Assembly (NCBI GenBank): GCA_003152955.1
Contig: PMBQ01000223.1
Coordinates: forward strand, 1,207-7,230
DNA from: Candidatus Bathyarchaeota archaeon
GTDB lineage: Archaea; Thermoproteota; Bathyarchaeia; 40CM-2-53-6; FEN-987
Direction of reading: 5' to 3'
Length of the DNA: 6,024 nt
Shown in pieces: positions 1 to 4,670 of this stretch. A program made the position numbers and the translations under genes. A model generated the notes under the pieces. It saw only the letters and a program-made list of their open reading frames with translations, was not told the origin of the DNA and searched no databases. Positions within the stretch are counted from its first letter, which is position 1. Every line of letters begins with the position of its first letter.

Positions 1-138
1 TAGACTGTCATTAACCGTACTCAAGATCAGAATGAACAAGGTGTCTCGGCATTCTGCCTCCGATTACTGCAAGCGACGCCTTGAAAGCAATTGTGAGTCC
101 GAGGAATCATTGAGTTAGCTGGAGGCATCGAAGGTGCA
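1..138. other. Left-edge stretch without a recognised gene
   Basis: I find no convincing gene here. One plus-strand frame is open from base 2 to a TAG at 116-118 (38 codons, no start needed if it enters from the left), so it could be the tail of an upstream gene, but its translation is serine- and charge-rich and resembles no family I know. The other plus frames and all minus frames are broken by stops. No tRNA or CRISPR-like repeat is visible. GGAGG (121-125) and AGGTG (132-136) near the right edge are possible ribosome binding sites for the next ORF. Confidence 0.4.
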
Positions 139-402
139 ATGATGCTCATTGATGCTGTTCTATCAGCGGTTCTAGTCGTTGTGGGAGTCGCTCTTGGCGA
201 GGTCTTCGACGTCTGGTACGACCTGACTCACTCTGAGGCCACAGTAACCAATGTAGGCCGGGTACAGTGCTTCACAGAAACAATCAACGCTCTGCCTGAC
301 AGGCCGCTGGCATTCGGATACGCTAAACAGTACTTCCGTGGAGTTCTGGCAACACCGGACGCTCTCTGGATTTCACAAGCGGTTTCTGGCAATTCAGCTT
401 AA
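139..402 (+). CDS. Small hypothetical protein with one N-terminal membrane segment (doubtful gene)
   Basis: This 87-residue ORF has no family I recognise. Residues about 3-22 are strongly hydrophobic (a run of L, V, A and G) and could form one membrane helix or an uncleaved signal anchor; the rest is mixed, with aromatic residues (WYD, YF, W) and a single Cys. Two ATG codons stand in tandem at 139 and 142; AGGTG at 132-136 lies 5 bases before the second, so 142 may be the true start. The same frame is open back to a TGA at 94-96, so the ORF may also be the remnant of a longer broken gene. It ends 43 bases before the ferritin-like gene on the same strand, so co-transcription is possible. It could be a spurious ORF; the only positive evidence is the ribosome binding site and the hydrophobic N-terminus. 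Confidence 0.35.
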   Translation: MMLIDAVLSAVLVVVGVALGEVFDVWYDLTHSEATVTNVGRVQCFTETINALPDRPLAFGYAKQYFRGVLATPDALWISQAVSGNSA

Positions 403-405
403 AAT
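398..405 (+). promoter_or_regulatory. Possible TATA box for the ferritin-like gene
   Basis: CTTAAAAT overlaps the stop codon of the preceding small ORF. A transcript starting about 26 bases downstream (near 427) would have a leader of about 20 bases containing the ribosome binding site. The match to the archaeal TATA consensus is only moderate, and if the small ORF is real the ferritin gene could be read from further upstream. Confidence 0.25.
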
Positions 406-437
406 GACGGCGATCACTCCAGGTGAGTGAGAGCGTC

Positions 438-442
438 GGTGA
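438..442 (+). promoter_or_regulatory. Ribosome binding site (GGTGA) of the ferritin-like gene
   Basis: GGTGA matches part of the archaeal Shine-Dalgarno sequence GGAGGTGATC and sits 3 bases before the ATG at 446, fixing that start. A second GGTGA copy at 422-426 is too far away to serve this ATG and fits no other open frame I would accept. Confidence 0.6.
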
Positions 443-445
443 ATT

Positions 446-862
446 ATGGCGAGTGAAAAGCTTCTGGAGATGTTGAATCGGGCAATCGCTAGAGAGCTTC
501 AGGTTTCAATTCAATACATGTGGCAGCACGTTCAATGGAAGGGTGTAGAGCATTTCGCTGTCAGCGAAGAATTCAAAGAGATTGCTGTTGCGGAAATGAA
601 GCATGCGGAGAAGATTGCTGAGAGGCTTTGGTACTTGGGCGGAAAACCTACGATCAAACCCGGTCCGATCTCCGTGGGCGAGAAACTCGAGGAAATGATT
701 GACTTCGATGTCAAAGCGGAAATGGAAGCGATCAACATGTACAAGGAGATAATGGAGCTGGCGGAAAAGGAAGGAGACGTAGCTACAAAAGAGATCTTCG
801 AAGAGATAGAAGAAGCGGAAGAGGAACACCACGACTTCTTCACCAGCCTACTCGAAAAGTAG
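446..862 (+). CDS. Ferritin-like diiron protein, bacterioferritin family
   Basis: A 138-residue soluble, mostly helical, acidic protein of the ferritin-like superfamily. It probably oxidises Fe(II) with oxygen or peroxide and may store iron in a multimeric shell in the cytoplasm. By alignment to E. coli bacterioferritin (E18, E51, H54, E94, E127, H130) the likely iron ligands are E17 (ARELQ), E50 and H53 (EMKHAE), E92, and E125 and H128 in the C-terminal ExxH. Spacing agrees apart from one residue in the loop. Y24 matches the conserved tyrosine near the iron site, and M51 matches the bacterioferritin haem ligand Met52. At 138 residues it is shorter than bacterioferritin (about 158) and ends soon after helix D, with no fifth helix. 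There are no cysteines, which argues against the Dps-like archaeal type with a Cys pair, and no signal peptide. The ATG is fixed by GGTGA. It converges on the Lrp-type gene with 80 bases between. A rubrerythrin-like peroxidase role remains possible. Confidence 0.88.
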   Translation: MASEKLLEMLNRAIARELQVSIQYMWQHVQWKGVEHFAVSEEFKEIAVAEMKHAEKIAERLWYLGGKPTIKPGPISVGEKLEEMIDFDVKAEMEAINMYKEIMELAEKEGDVATKEIFEEIEEAEEEHHDFFTSLLEK

Positions 863-874
863 ATCCATTACCCT

Positions 875-911
875 TTGACGGTCAAGTAAACCAACTAGGA
901 CATTACTGTCC
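875..911. repeat. Two short inverted repeats between convergent genes
   Basis: TTGAC/GTCAA around one central base (875-885), then GGACA/TGTCC around a 4-base loop (898-902 and 907-911). Both are perfect 5-bp stems in the 80-base gap where the ferritin-like and Lrp-type genes meet. They could help end transcription from both sides, but no T-run follows on either strand, so classic intrinsic termination is not supported. They could also be chance. Confidence 0.35.
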
Positions 912-942
912 CAGAATTCCAAATCGAAGATCCTGCATCGAA

Positions 943-1395
943 TTAGGCATGATCAGGGACACGAAAATCCTCTTTTATCGTCGTAAGCACTACTTGAGTG
1001 TTAGTTCTGTTGATGAACGGCAGGCTGAGTAGGGTCTTGGTGAACTTGCTCAGCTCCTCGCGATTGTGAAACTTCGCGATTACAATAGCGTCCGTTAGAC
1101 CGGTAACGTCATAGACGGCACATGTGTTTGGAAGCTTGGATATCTCCTGCTCCATTTCAATCAGTTTACCTTTGGAAACGGTTATCTCAGCGATCCCAGT
1201 CAACTCGTATCCTACCTTCTCGGAATCTACCCTGGCAGAGTATCCTAGTATCACGCCAGCTTTTTCCATCCGCCGGATTCGGTTCAACGCGGTTCCCACA
1301 GATATTCTGGTCTTCTTTGCAATCTCGCGGTAGGACATCCTGCAGTCAGTTCTCAGCTGCTGGAGTATCCTCCGGTCAACCTCATCAATATTCAA
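943..1395 (-). CDS. Lrp/AsnC-family transcriptional regulator
   Basis: A 150-residue protein of normal Lrp/AsnC length. Residues about 3-50 form the winged helix-turn-helix typical of the family (DEVDRRIL at the start, SYREIAKKTRIS then GTALNRIRRMEKAGVI as recognition helix and wing). Residues about 66-140 form the RAM domain that binds amino acids and builds dimers or octamers; the YDVTGLTDAIV segment (95-105) is the usual ligand-loop region. The start is TTG: an in-frame TAG lies four codons upstream, no ATG or GTG lies between, and GGTGAG (1399-1404, minus) sits 3 bases ahead. The gene is divergent from glnA across 153 bases. In Halobacterium an Lrp gene next to glnA is known, so control of glnA and of its own gene is the natural inference, possibly sensing glutamine or another amino acid. 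The ligand cannot be read from the sequence. Confidence 0.93.
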   Translation of the reverse strand: MNIDEVDRRILQQLRTDCRMSYREIAKKTRISVGTALNRIRRMEKAGVILGYSARVDSEKVGYELTGIAEITVSKGKLIEMEQEISKLPNTCAVYDVTGLTDAIVIAKFHNREELSKFTKTLLSLPFINRTNTQVVLTTIKEDFRVPDHA

Positions 1396-1398
1396 CAG

Positions 1399-1404
1399 CT
1401 CACC
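1399..1404 (-). promoter_or_regulatory. Ribosome binding site (GGTGAG) deciding the TTG start of the Lrp-type gene
   Basis: On the minus strand GGTGAG lies between an in-frame TAG (1405-1407) and the TTG at 1395-1393. With no ATG or GTG in that interval, and the wHTH beginning within a few residues, TTG is the best start codon. Confidence 0.7.
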
Positions 1405-1432
1405 CTAGATGGAGTGAGAGGTTTGCTTGTTG

Positions 1433-1441
1433 AATAAAAAA
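1433..1441 (-). promoter_or_regulatory. Probable TATA box for the Lrp-type gene
   Basis: The minus strand reads TTTTTTATT here, the most AT-rich stretch upstream of the regulator. A start about 26 bases downstream (near 1410) gives a leader of about 15 bases holding the GGTGAG site. It lies about 12 bases from the inverted repeat at 1453-1470, so a protein bound there could affect this promoter. Confidence 0.5.
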
Positions 1442-1452
1442 CCAATTGCGAG

Positions 1453-1470
1453 GCATGATATTGTTCATGC
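1453..1470. promoter_or_regulatory. Perfect inverted repeat, candidate operator between lrp-type gene and glnA
   Basis: GCATGA, a 6-base AT-rich spacer (TATTGT), then TCATGC: an exact 6-bp inverted repeat, 18 bases in total. It lies between the two divergent TATA boxes, about 23 bases upstream of the glnA TATA box. Two-fold symmetry with an AT-rich centre is the usual form of an Lrp-family site. That the neighbouring regulator binds it is inference. Confidence 0.5.
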
Positions 1471-1530
1471 GTTCATAATTTCCGCCGAAACGTTATATAT
1501 GTTCACATCTATCGGTCCGAGTTCATAGTT
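1463..1530 (+). repeat. GTTCAT repeats across the glnA promoter
   Basis: GTTCAT occurs at 1463-1468, 1471-1476 and 1521-1526, with a near copy GTTCAC at 1501-1506. The copies at 1471 and 1521 extend to a 10-mer with one mismatch (GTTCATAATT, GTTCATAGTT). Starts at 1471, 1501 and 1521 are 30 and 20 bases apart, close to whole helical turns, placing them on one DNA face. They flank the glnA TATA box, and the last overlaps the likely transcript start. A cooperative binding array is plausible; the repeat is short enough for chance to contribute. Confidence 0.4.
1485..1500 (+). promoter_or_regulatory. glnA promoter (BRE-like element plus TATA box)
   Basis: TTATATAT at 1493-1500 is the best TATA box in the window, preceded by CCGAAACG (1485-1492), a purine-containing stretch where the TFB recognition element would lie. 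A start near 1520-1525 gives a leader of about 25-30 bases that contains the GGTGAG site. The TATA box lies between the GTTCAT copies, so a bound regulator could block or help TBP/TFB. Confidence 0.65.
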
Positions 1531-1538
1531 TGTATTGC

Positions 1539-1544
1539 GGTGAG
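1539..1544 (+). promoter_or_regulatory. Ribosome binding site (GGTGAG) deciding the glnA start
   Basis: GGTGAG ends 4 bases before ATG at 1549. An in-frame GTG at 1540-1542 lies inside this site and so is very unlikely to be the initiator, although it would lengthen the protein by three residues. Confidence 0.75.
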
Positions 1545-1548
1545 ACAT

Positions 1549-3015
1549 ATGCCCTTCATCAGAAACTCAGACGGCTCTCTTTCAAGAAGAAAGCTGACAC
1601 CAAAAGACGTTCTAGATGTAATTTCCAAGAATGGGATAAACTTTGTAGATCTGCAGTTCTCGGACGTGCCTGGGAGAATGCAGCACGTAACCATTCCTGC
1701 AAGCATGATGAATGAGAAGACTTTCACGGAGGGAGTTTCAAAATTGGACGGATCCTCCATTAGAGGCTTTACCGACATTCATGAATCGGACATGATTTTG
1801 GTTCCGGATCCAACGACCTTCGGCGTGATACCATGGTCAAGTGAGAGTCTGAAGTACTGCAGGCTCATATCGAATGTGCATTGGGGTTTTGGGAAGGAAA
1901 GATTCTCGAGAGACGTAAGGTACGTTGCCGAAAAAGCCGTTGAGGCGTTCAAGAACGAGGGGTTCAGCAGTTCACTTTGGGGTCCGGAAGTCGAATTTTT
2001 CGTCTTCGATAGTGTAACATGGGACGTTAACAACCCATTCGGTTCATCGTATAAGATCTCATCCGTCGAGTCAGCATTGGAAGCGAGAGGACTCAACTTT
2101 CCAATACGTTTCAAGGAAGGATACTATCCTGCTACGCCAGTGGACACGCTCATGGATTACAGAAGTGAATGCGTACAGTCCCTCTGGGATGGGTTCGGAA
2201 TAGCTTGCGATGCACATCATCATGAGGTTGCCACGGCGGGGCAGTGCGAGATCGACATGTACAGAGACAGCCTTGTCGAAATGGCTGACAGCGTACTCAC
2301 GTACAAATACGTCACAAAGAACGTGGCGTCCAAACGTGGCCTCATCGCCACGACCATGCCCAAACCAATATTCGGGGACAACGCGTCAGGGATGCACGTC
2401 TCCTCAAGCCTATGGAAAGGAGAAAGAAACGCGTTCTACGATCAGAATGATGAATATGCCGAGCTGAGTCAACTTGGCAGGTACTACGTTGGCGGCCTTC
2501 TCGAGCACAGCAGAGCGCTTTGCGCCATTGTCGCCCCAACAACTAATTCGTACCGAAGACTTGTGCCAGGTTACGAAGCTCCAGTCTACATTGCGTGGAG
2601 CAGAAAGAACCGTTCCGCAAACGTTAGAATTCCAGTATACGAAAAAGGAAAAGAAGCGGAAGGACCAAAACGAGCCGAATTCAGAACCCCGGACACATCA
2701 TGCAACCCCTACCTTGCCTTTGCCGCCATACTCTGCGCTGGCCTAGATGGCATAAGAAAGAAGATTGACCCCGGAAACCCTGCAGACGAAGACATCTACA
2801 AACTCACTCCACAAAGAAGAAAGGAACTGTCAATAGGAGAACTGCCAGGCAGCCTAGCAGAATCAATCGACAGTCTTCGCGGCGATTCAGAATTCCTAAA
2901 GGGAGTATTCACGAGCGACCTCATCGAGACAATAATGGACATAGGAATGCAAGGACAAAAGTTAGTGTCGGCACGCCCGCACCCGTACGAGTTCTACCTC
3001 TACTTCGACCTCTAA
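1549..3015 (+). CDS. glnA: Type I glutamine synthetase
   Basis: ATP-dependent ligation of ammonia to glutamate to give glutamine, the main ammonia-assimilating step; a cytoplasmic dodecamer in this family. The protein is 488 residues from ATG 1549. N-terminal beta-grasp domain: FSDVPGRMQ (37-45) and the signature LDGSSIRGF...HESDM (66-82). Catalytic domain: GPEVEFF (145-151) with metal-binding Glu residues, HHHEV...GQCEID (223-236), KPIFGDNASGMHV (272-284) fitting the PROSITE ATP-region pattern, PTTNSYRRLVPGYEAP (330-345), NRSANVRIP (354-362), EFRTPD (377-382). The site equivalent to the adenylylated tyrosine is DEDIYKLTP (Y417); the Tyr is present, but the bacterial NLYDLP context is not, so control by adenylylation is unlikely. 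Oddities: NASG for the common NGSG, and HVSSS where most enzymes have HxHxS. It is divergent from the Lrp-type gene and converges on the MarC gene. A gamma-glutamylpolyamine synthetase-like paralogue is a less likely alternative. Confidence 0.95.
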   Translation: MPFIRNSDGSLSRRKLTPKDVLDVISKNGINFVDLQFSDVPGRMQHVTIPASMMNEKTFTEGVSKLDGSSIRGFTDIHESDMILVPDPTTFGVIPWSSESLKYCRLISNVHWGFGKERFSRDVRYVAEKAVEAFKNEGFSSSLWGPEVEFFVFDSVTWDVNNPFGSSYKISSVESALEARGLNFPIRFKEGYYPATPVDTLMDYRSECVQSLWDGFGIACDAHHHEVATAGQCEIDMYRDSLVEMADSVLTYKYVTKNVASKRGLIATTMPKPIFGDNASGMHVSSSLWKGERNAFYDQNDEYAELSQLGRYYVGGLLEHSRALCAIVAPTTNSYRRLVPGYEAPVYIAWSRKNRSANVRIPVYEKGKEAEGPKRAEFRTPDTSCNPYLAFAAILCAGLDGIRKKIDPGNPADEDIYKLTPQRRKELSIGELPGSLAESIDSLRGDSEFLKGVFTSDLIETIMDIGMQGQKLVSARPHPYEFYLYFDL

Positions 3016-3158
3016 CCCACGCACGATCAGAACATGCGCACATCCAACTCGAACGCCGAGAATACGAACTGCTCCGCCAACCACAGGCAAATAGGAACGC
3101 CCTATGCTCCGGAAATGGAAAAATCAATCCCAATTGCCGTTCGCGCGAGAAACCGTGA
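3016..3158. other. Gap between convergent glnA and MarC-family genes
   Basis: These 143 bases hold no ORF I would accept. A 4-bp stem (CTCG 3048-3051 with CGAG 3057-3060) follows glnA by about 32 bases but has no T-run, so no clear glnA terminator is visible. Confidence 0.4.
3119..3123 (-). terminator. Possible T-tract terminator after the MarC-family gene
   Basis: On the minus strand a run of five T lies about 35 bases past the MarC-family stop codon. Archaeal RNA polymerase can terminate at short T-tracts without a hairpin, but five is weak and no second tract supports it. Confidence 0.25.
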
Positions 3159-3872
3159 TTAGAACTTCGCTATACCCCACGCAAACAACGCTCCATGGAT
3201 CATGTTCGCAGCAATTGCAGCGAGTATGATGGCCATCAGTCTGCTGCCGGCTAGAACTCCGTTTTTGCCGATAACATTAGAGATTCTATCCGAATATCTG
3301 AGCACCAGATACACCACTGCGGCTGCCAGCACTCCTCCAATCAATATATTGATGAGATATTGAGTGCCCGCAAGAACGATGAGGGTGGTCATCGTTCCCG
3401 GGCCAACCAAGAGCGGCGTTGCGAGTGGGACTATTGCGATTTGATTCATGTCAACGGTCTTCGTTCGAACAGTCCCACCCAACATGTCGATCGCAATTAT
3501 CATGAGCAATAGCCCGCCTCCAAACTCGAAGCTCTCCACAGTAACCTGTAGCGCGCTCAGGATTAGCTGGCCAAATAGGGCGAACGAGAATACGAGAGCT
3601 AGAACGATGAGCGTTGTCGTGTTCGCAACCTTCCGTCTATTGGTTTGCGATAAACGCTCTGTAAAGATCAGGAACGTTGGCAGGGCGCTTAACGGATTGA
3701 TTATCGCAAAAAGCTGGATCGAAATGTTCACAATTTCCCGAATATCAACAGAGACGATCTCTTTGAAACCCTGCGTGAGTAGCCTAGCAAGAACAAGCCC
3801 GGCGAGCGCGAGCACTAAGACAATAACAGATCCTCTGATGATCTTGAAGTGCTTCAAAGGTAATTGTTTCAT
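3159..3872 (-). CDS. MarC/SnatA-family integral membrane protein
   Basis: A 237-residue membrane protein of the MarC family (UPF0056). One archaeal member, SnatA of Thermococcus, was reported to transport small neutral amino acids such as glycine and alanine; most members have no proven substrate. Family marks: NISIQLFAIINPLSALPTFL (49-68) with the conserved NP, a charged RRK turn (79-81), GGGLLLMIIAIDML (118-131), PLATPLLVGPGTMTTLIVLA (149-168) with the conserved GPG loop, and the C-terminal RLMAIILAAIAANMI (211-225). I count about seven membrane segments: 14-33, 48-70, 84-106, 117-134, 146-169, 173-191, 207-232. The first segment and its basic leader are extra relative to many MarC proteins, which begin near residue 46 here. 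The ATG at 3872 is the only Met before residue 124; its ribosome binding site is poor (AGGA about 9 bases away). Its position beside glnA fits an amino acid role, but it is convergent and not in an operon with glnA. Confidence 0.88.
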   Translation of the reverse strand: MKQLPLKHFKIIRGSVIVLVLALAGLVLARLLTQGFKEIVSVDIREIVNISIQLFAIINPLSALPTFLIFTERLSQTNRRKVANTTTLIVLALVFSFALFGQLILSALQVTVESFEFGGGLLLMIIAIDMLGGTVRTKTVDMNQIAIVPLATPLLVGPGTMTTLIVLAGTQYLINILIGGVLAAAVVYLVLRYSDRISNVIGKNGVLAGSRLMAIILAAIAANMIHGALFAWGIAKF

Positions 3873-3986
3873 GAGCGGTATTCCTAGGCCTGCGGTCTGA
3901 CGTTCCAGTGCGTCTCGCTCCCTTTACATCTAACGATTTCTACTAGCACATTACGACCGATTGCTTCATTTCAGAAATTCTAATTA

Positions 3987-4002
3987 TCCGCACATCCGCA
4001 CA
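3987..4002 (+). repeat. Tandem 8-base repeat (TCCGCACA twice)
   Basis: Two exact adjacent copies of TCCGCACA directly follow the AT-rich element that is the best TATA candidate for the HEXXH gene. This could be a binding site or a simple slippage duplication. Confidence 0.45.
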
Positions 4003-4043
4003 GTAGGATTGATGCTAGAATCGCGTGCGCAACCACACTCGGA

Positions 4044-4048
4044 AGGAG
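4044..4048 (+). promoter_or_regulatory. Ribosome binding site (AGGAG) of the HEXXH gene
   Basis: AGGAG lies 9 bases before ATG 4058 and only 2 bases before another ATG at 4051. The latter opens a different frame that soon ends, so the site serves 4058. Confidence 0.6.
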
Positions 4049-4057
4049 TAATGACTA

Positions 4058-4591
4058 ATGAAGAGAAGAGAATTCGCTTTGCCCGACGTTCAGGTTCCAA
4101 CAAACGTGCCCATTGCGCTCCACCATTTCACAGAATTCTTCAAAGGCTTTGAGAAGCTTCCCATCATCATGGAGATCTTTGGCCAAGACACCGAAAAAAT
4201 CCTGGGAAGACTGAAGGTGGAGTTCTTCAGCTCAAGGTTTGGTTACATGGGAGTCAGTGATGAAGATGGACATCTGATTGTTAGCGCATACTACCTAAGG
4301 GACGGGGATCCAGTGAGCAAGTACCTTGACGTGGTTCATGAACTCGTACATGTCCGACAGTTTAGCGAAGGTAAACCTCTCTTCGATGAAGCATACGAAT
4401 ATCATGAACGACCGACTGAGTTGGAGGCCTACAGCCATGCAACAAAGGAAGCGCGAAGACTCGGCATGTCCGATAATGAGATTTTCGAATACCTGAAAGT
4501 AGATTGGATGAGTGAAGAAGAAGTGCGAAAGCTAGCCCGAAACTTGAACGTAAAACCTCCACCAAAACGAGGCCAAGAACGCGCAAGGTAA
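4058..4591 (+). CDS. Putative zinc metallopeptidase with HEXXH motif, unnamed archaeal family
   Basis: A 177-residue soluble protein I cannot assign to a named family. It has VVHELVHVRQF at 92-102, a clear HEXXH zinc motif (H94, E95, H98) on a predicted helix, followed by ERPTELEAYSHATKEA (117-132). An HEXXH helix followed about 20-25 residues later by a helix carrying Glu is the gluzincin layout, so E121 or E123 is the probable third zinc ligand. Before the motif, HLIVSAYYL (72-80) looks like an edge strand, as in other small zincins. The C-terminus (about 150-177) is charged, ends in a basic proline-rich tail, and could bind nucleic acid or a partner. There is no signal peptide or membrane segment, so it is likely cytoplasmic. 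The next gene, the glycosylase, lies 79 bases on in the same direction. Peptidase activity is inferred only from the motif; substrates are unknown. Proteins of this type probably exist in related archaea, but I cannot confirm this without a search. Confidence 0.8.
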   Translation: MKRREFALPDVQVPTNVPIALHHFTEFFKGFEKLPIIMEIFGQDTEKILGRLKVEFFSSRFGYMGVSDEDGHLIVSAYYLRDGDPVSKYLDVVHELVHVRQFSEGKPLFDEAYEYHERPTELEAYSHATKEARRLGMSDNEIFEYLKVDWMSEEEVRKLARNLNVKPPPKRGQERAR

Positions 4592-4630
4592 CCTCGCCCA
4601 AAGTTGAGAAACTCGAAGTGACCACCTCCA

Positions 4631-4638
4631 CTCAAATA
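4631..4638 (+). promoter_or_regulatory. Possible TATA box for the DNA glycosylase gene
   Basis: CTCAAATA centres about 36 bases ahead of the ATG at 4671, so transcription could start near 4661 and give a nearly leaderless message. TGATC at 4662-4666 matches the end of the archaeal Shine-Dalgarno sequence and could act instead within a longer leader from the HEXXH gene. Confidence 0.3.
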
Positions 4639-4670
4639 CACGACACGCCATCCGCCCCCGCTGATCGCTT

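Larger units (their letters stand above)
3873..4057. other. Divergent gap between MarC-family and HEXXH genes
   Basis: These 185 bases should carry both promoters. For the plus strand the best AT-rich element is TTCTAATTAT (3978-3987), about 70 bases ahead of the ATG at 4058, which would give a leader near 45-50 bases. I see no convincing TATA box on the minus strand ahead of the MarC-family gene. A short ORF that crosses 4051-4152 in another frame is rejected. Confidence 0.35.

Noticed and set aside
506..843. Two long minus-strand ORFs opposite the ferritin-like gene
   Set aside because: They are antisense to a gene with a complete set of diiron ligands, have low-complexity Ser/Phe-rich translations and no ribosome binding site.
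1122..1433. Plus-strand ORFs opposite the Lrp-type gene
   Set aside because: The minus strand encodes a full wHTH plus RAM protein; the plus-strand products resemble nothing.
1779..2746. Several ORFs in other frames inside glnA
   Set aside because: All overlap conserved glutamine synthetase motifs in the true frame and have unordered, Arg/Ser/Thr-rich sequences.
3448..3900. 150-codon plus-strand ORF opposite the MarC-family gene
   Set aside because: It is the complement of conserved membrane segments with the family NP and GPG motifs; no ribosome binding site was seen for it.
4051..4152. Short frame from the ATG at 4051, close to AGGAG
   Set aside because: It ends after 33 codons, its spacing to AGGAG is only 2 bases, and it overlaps the HEXXH gene start.
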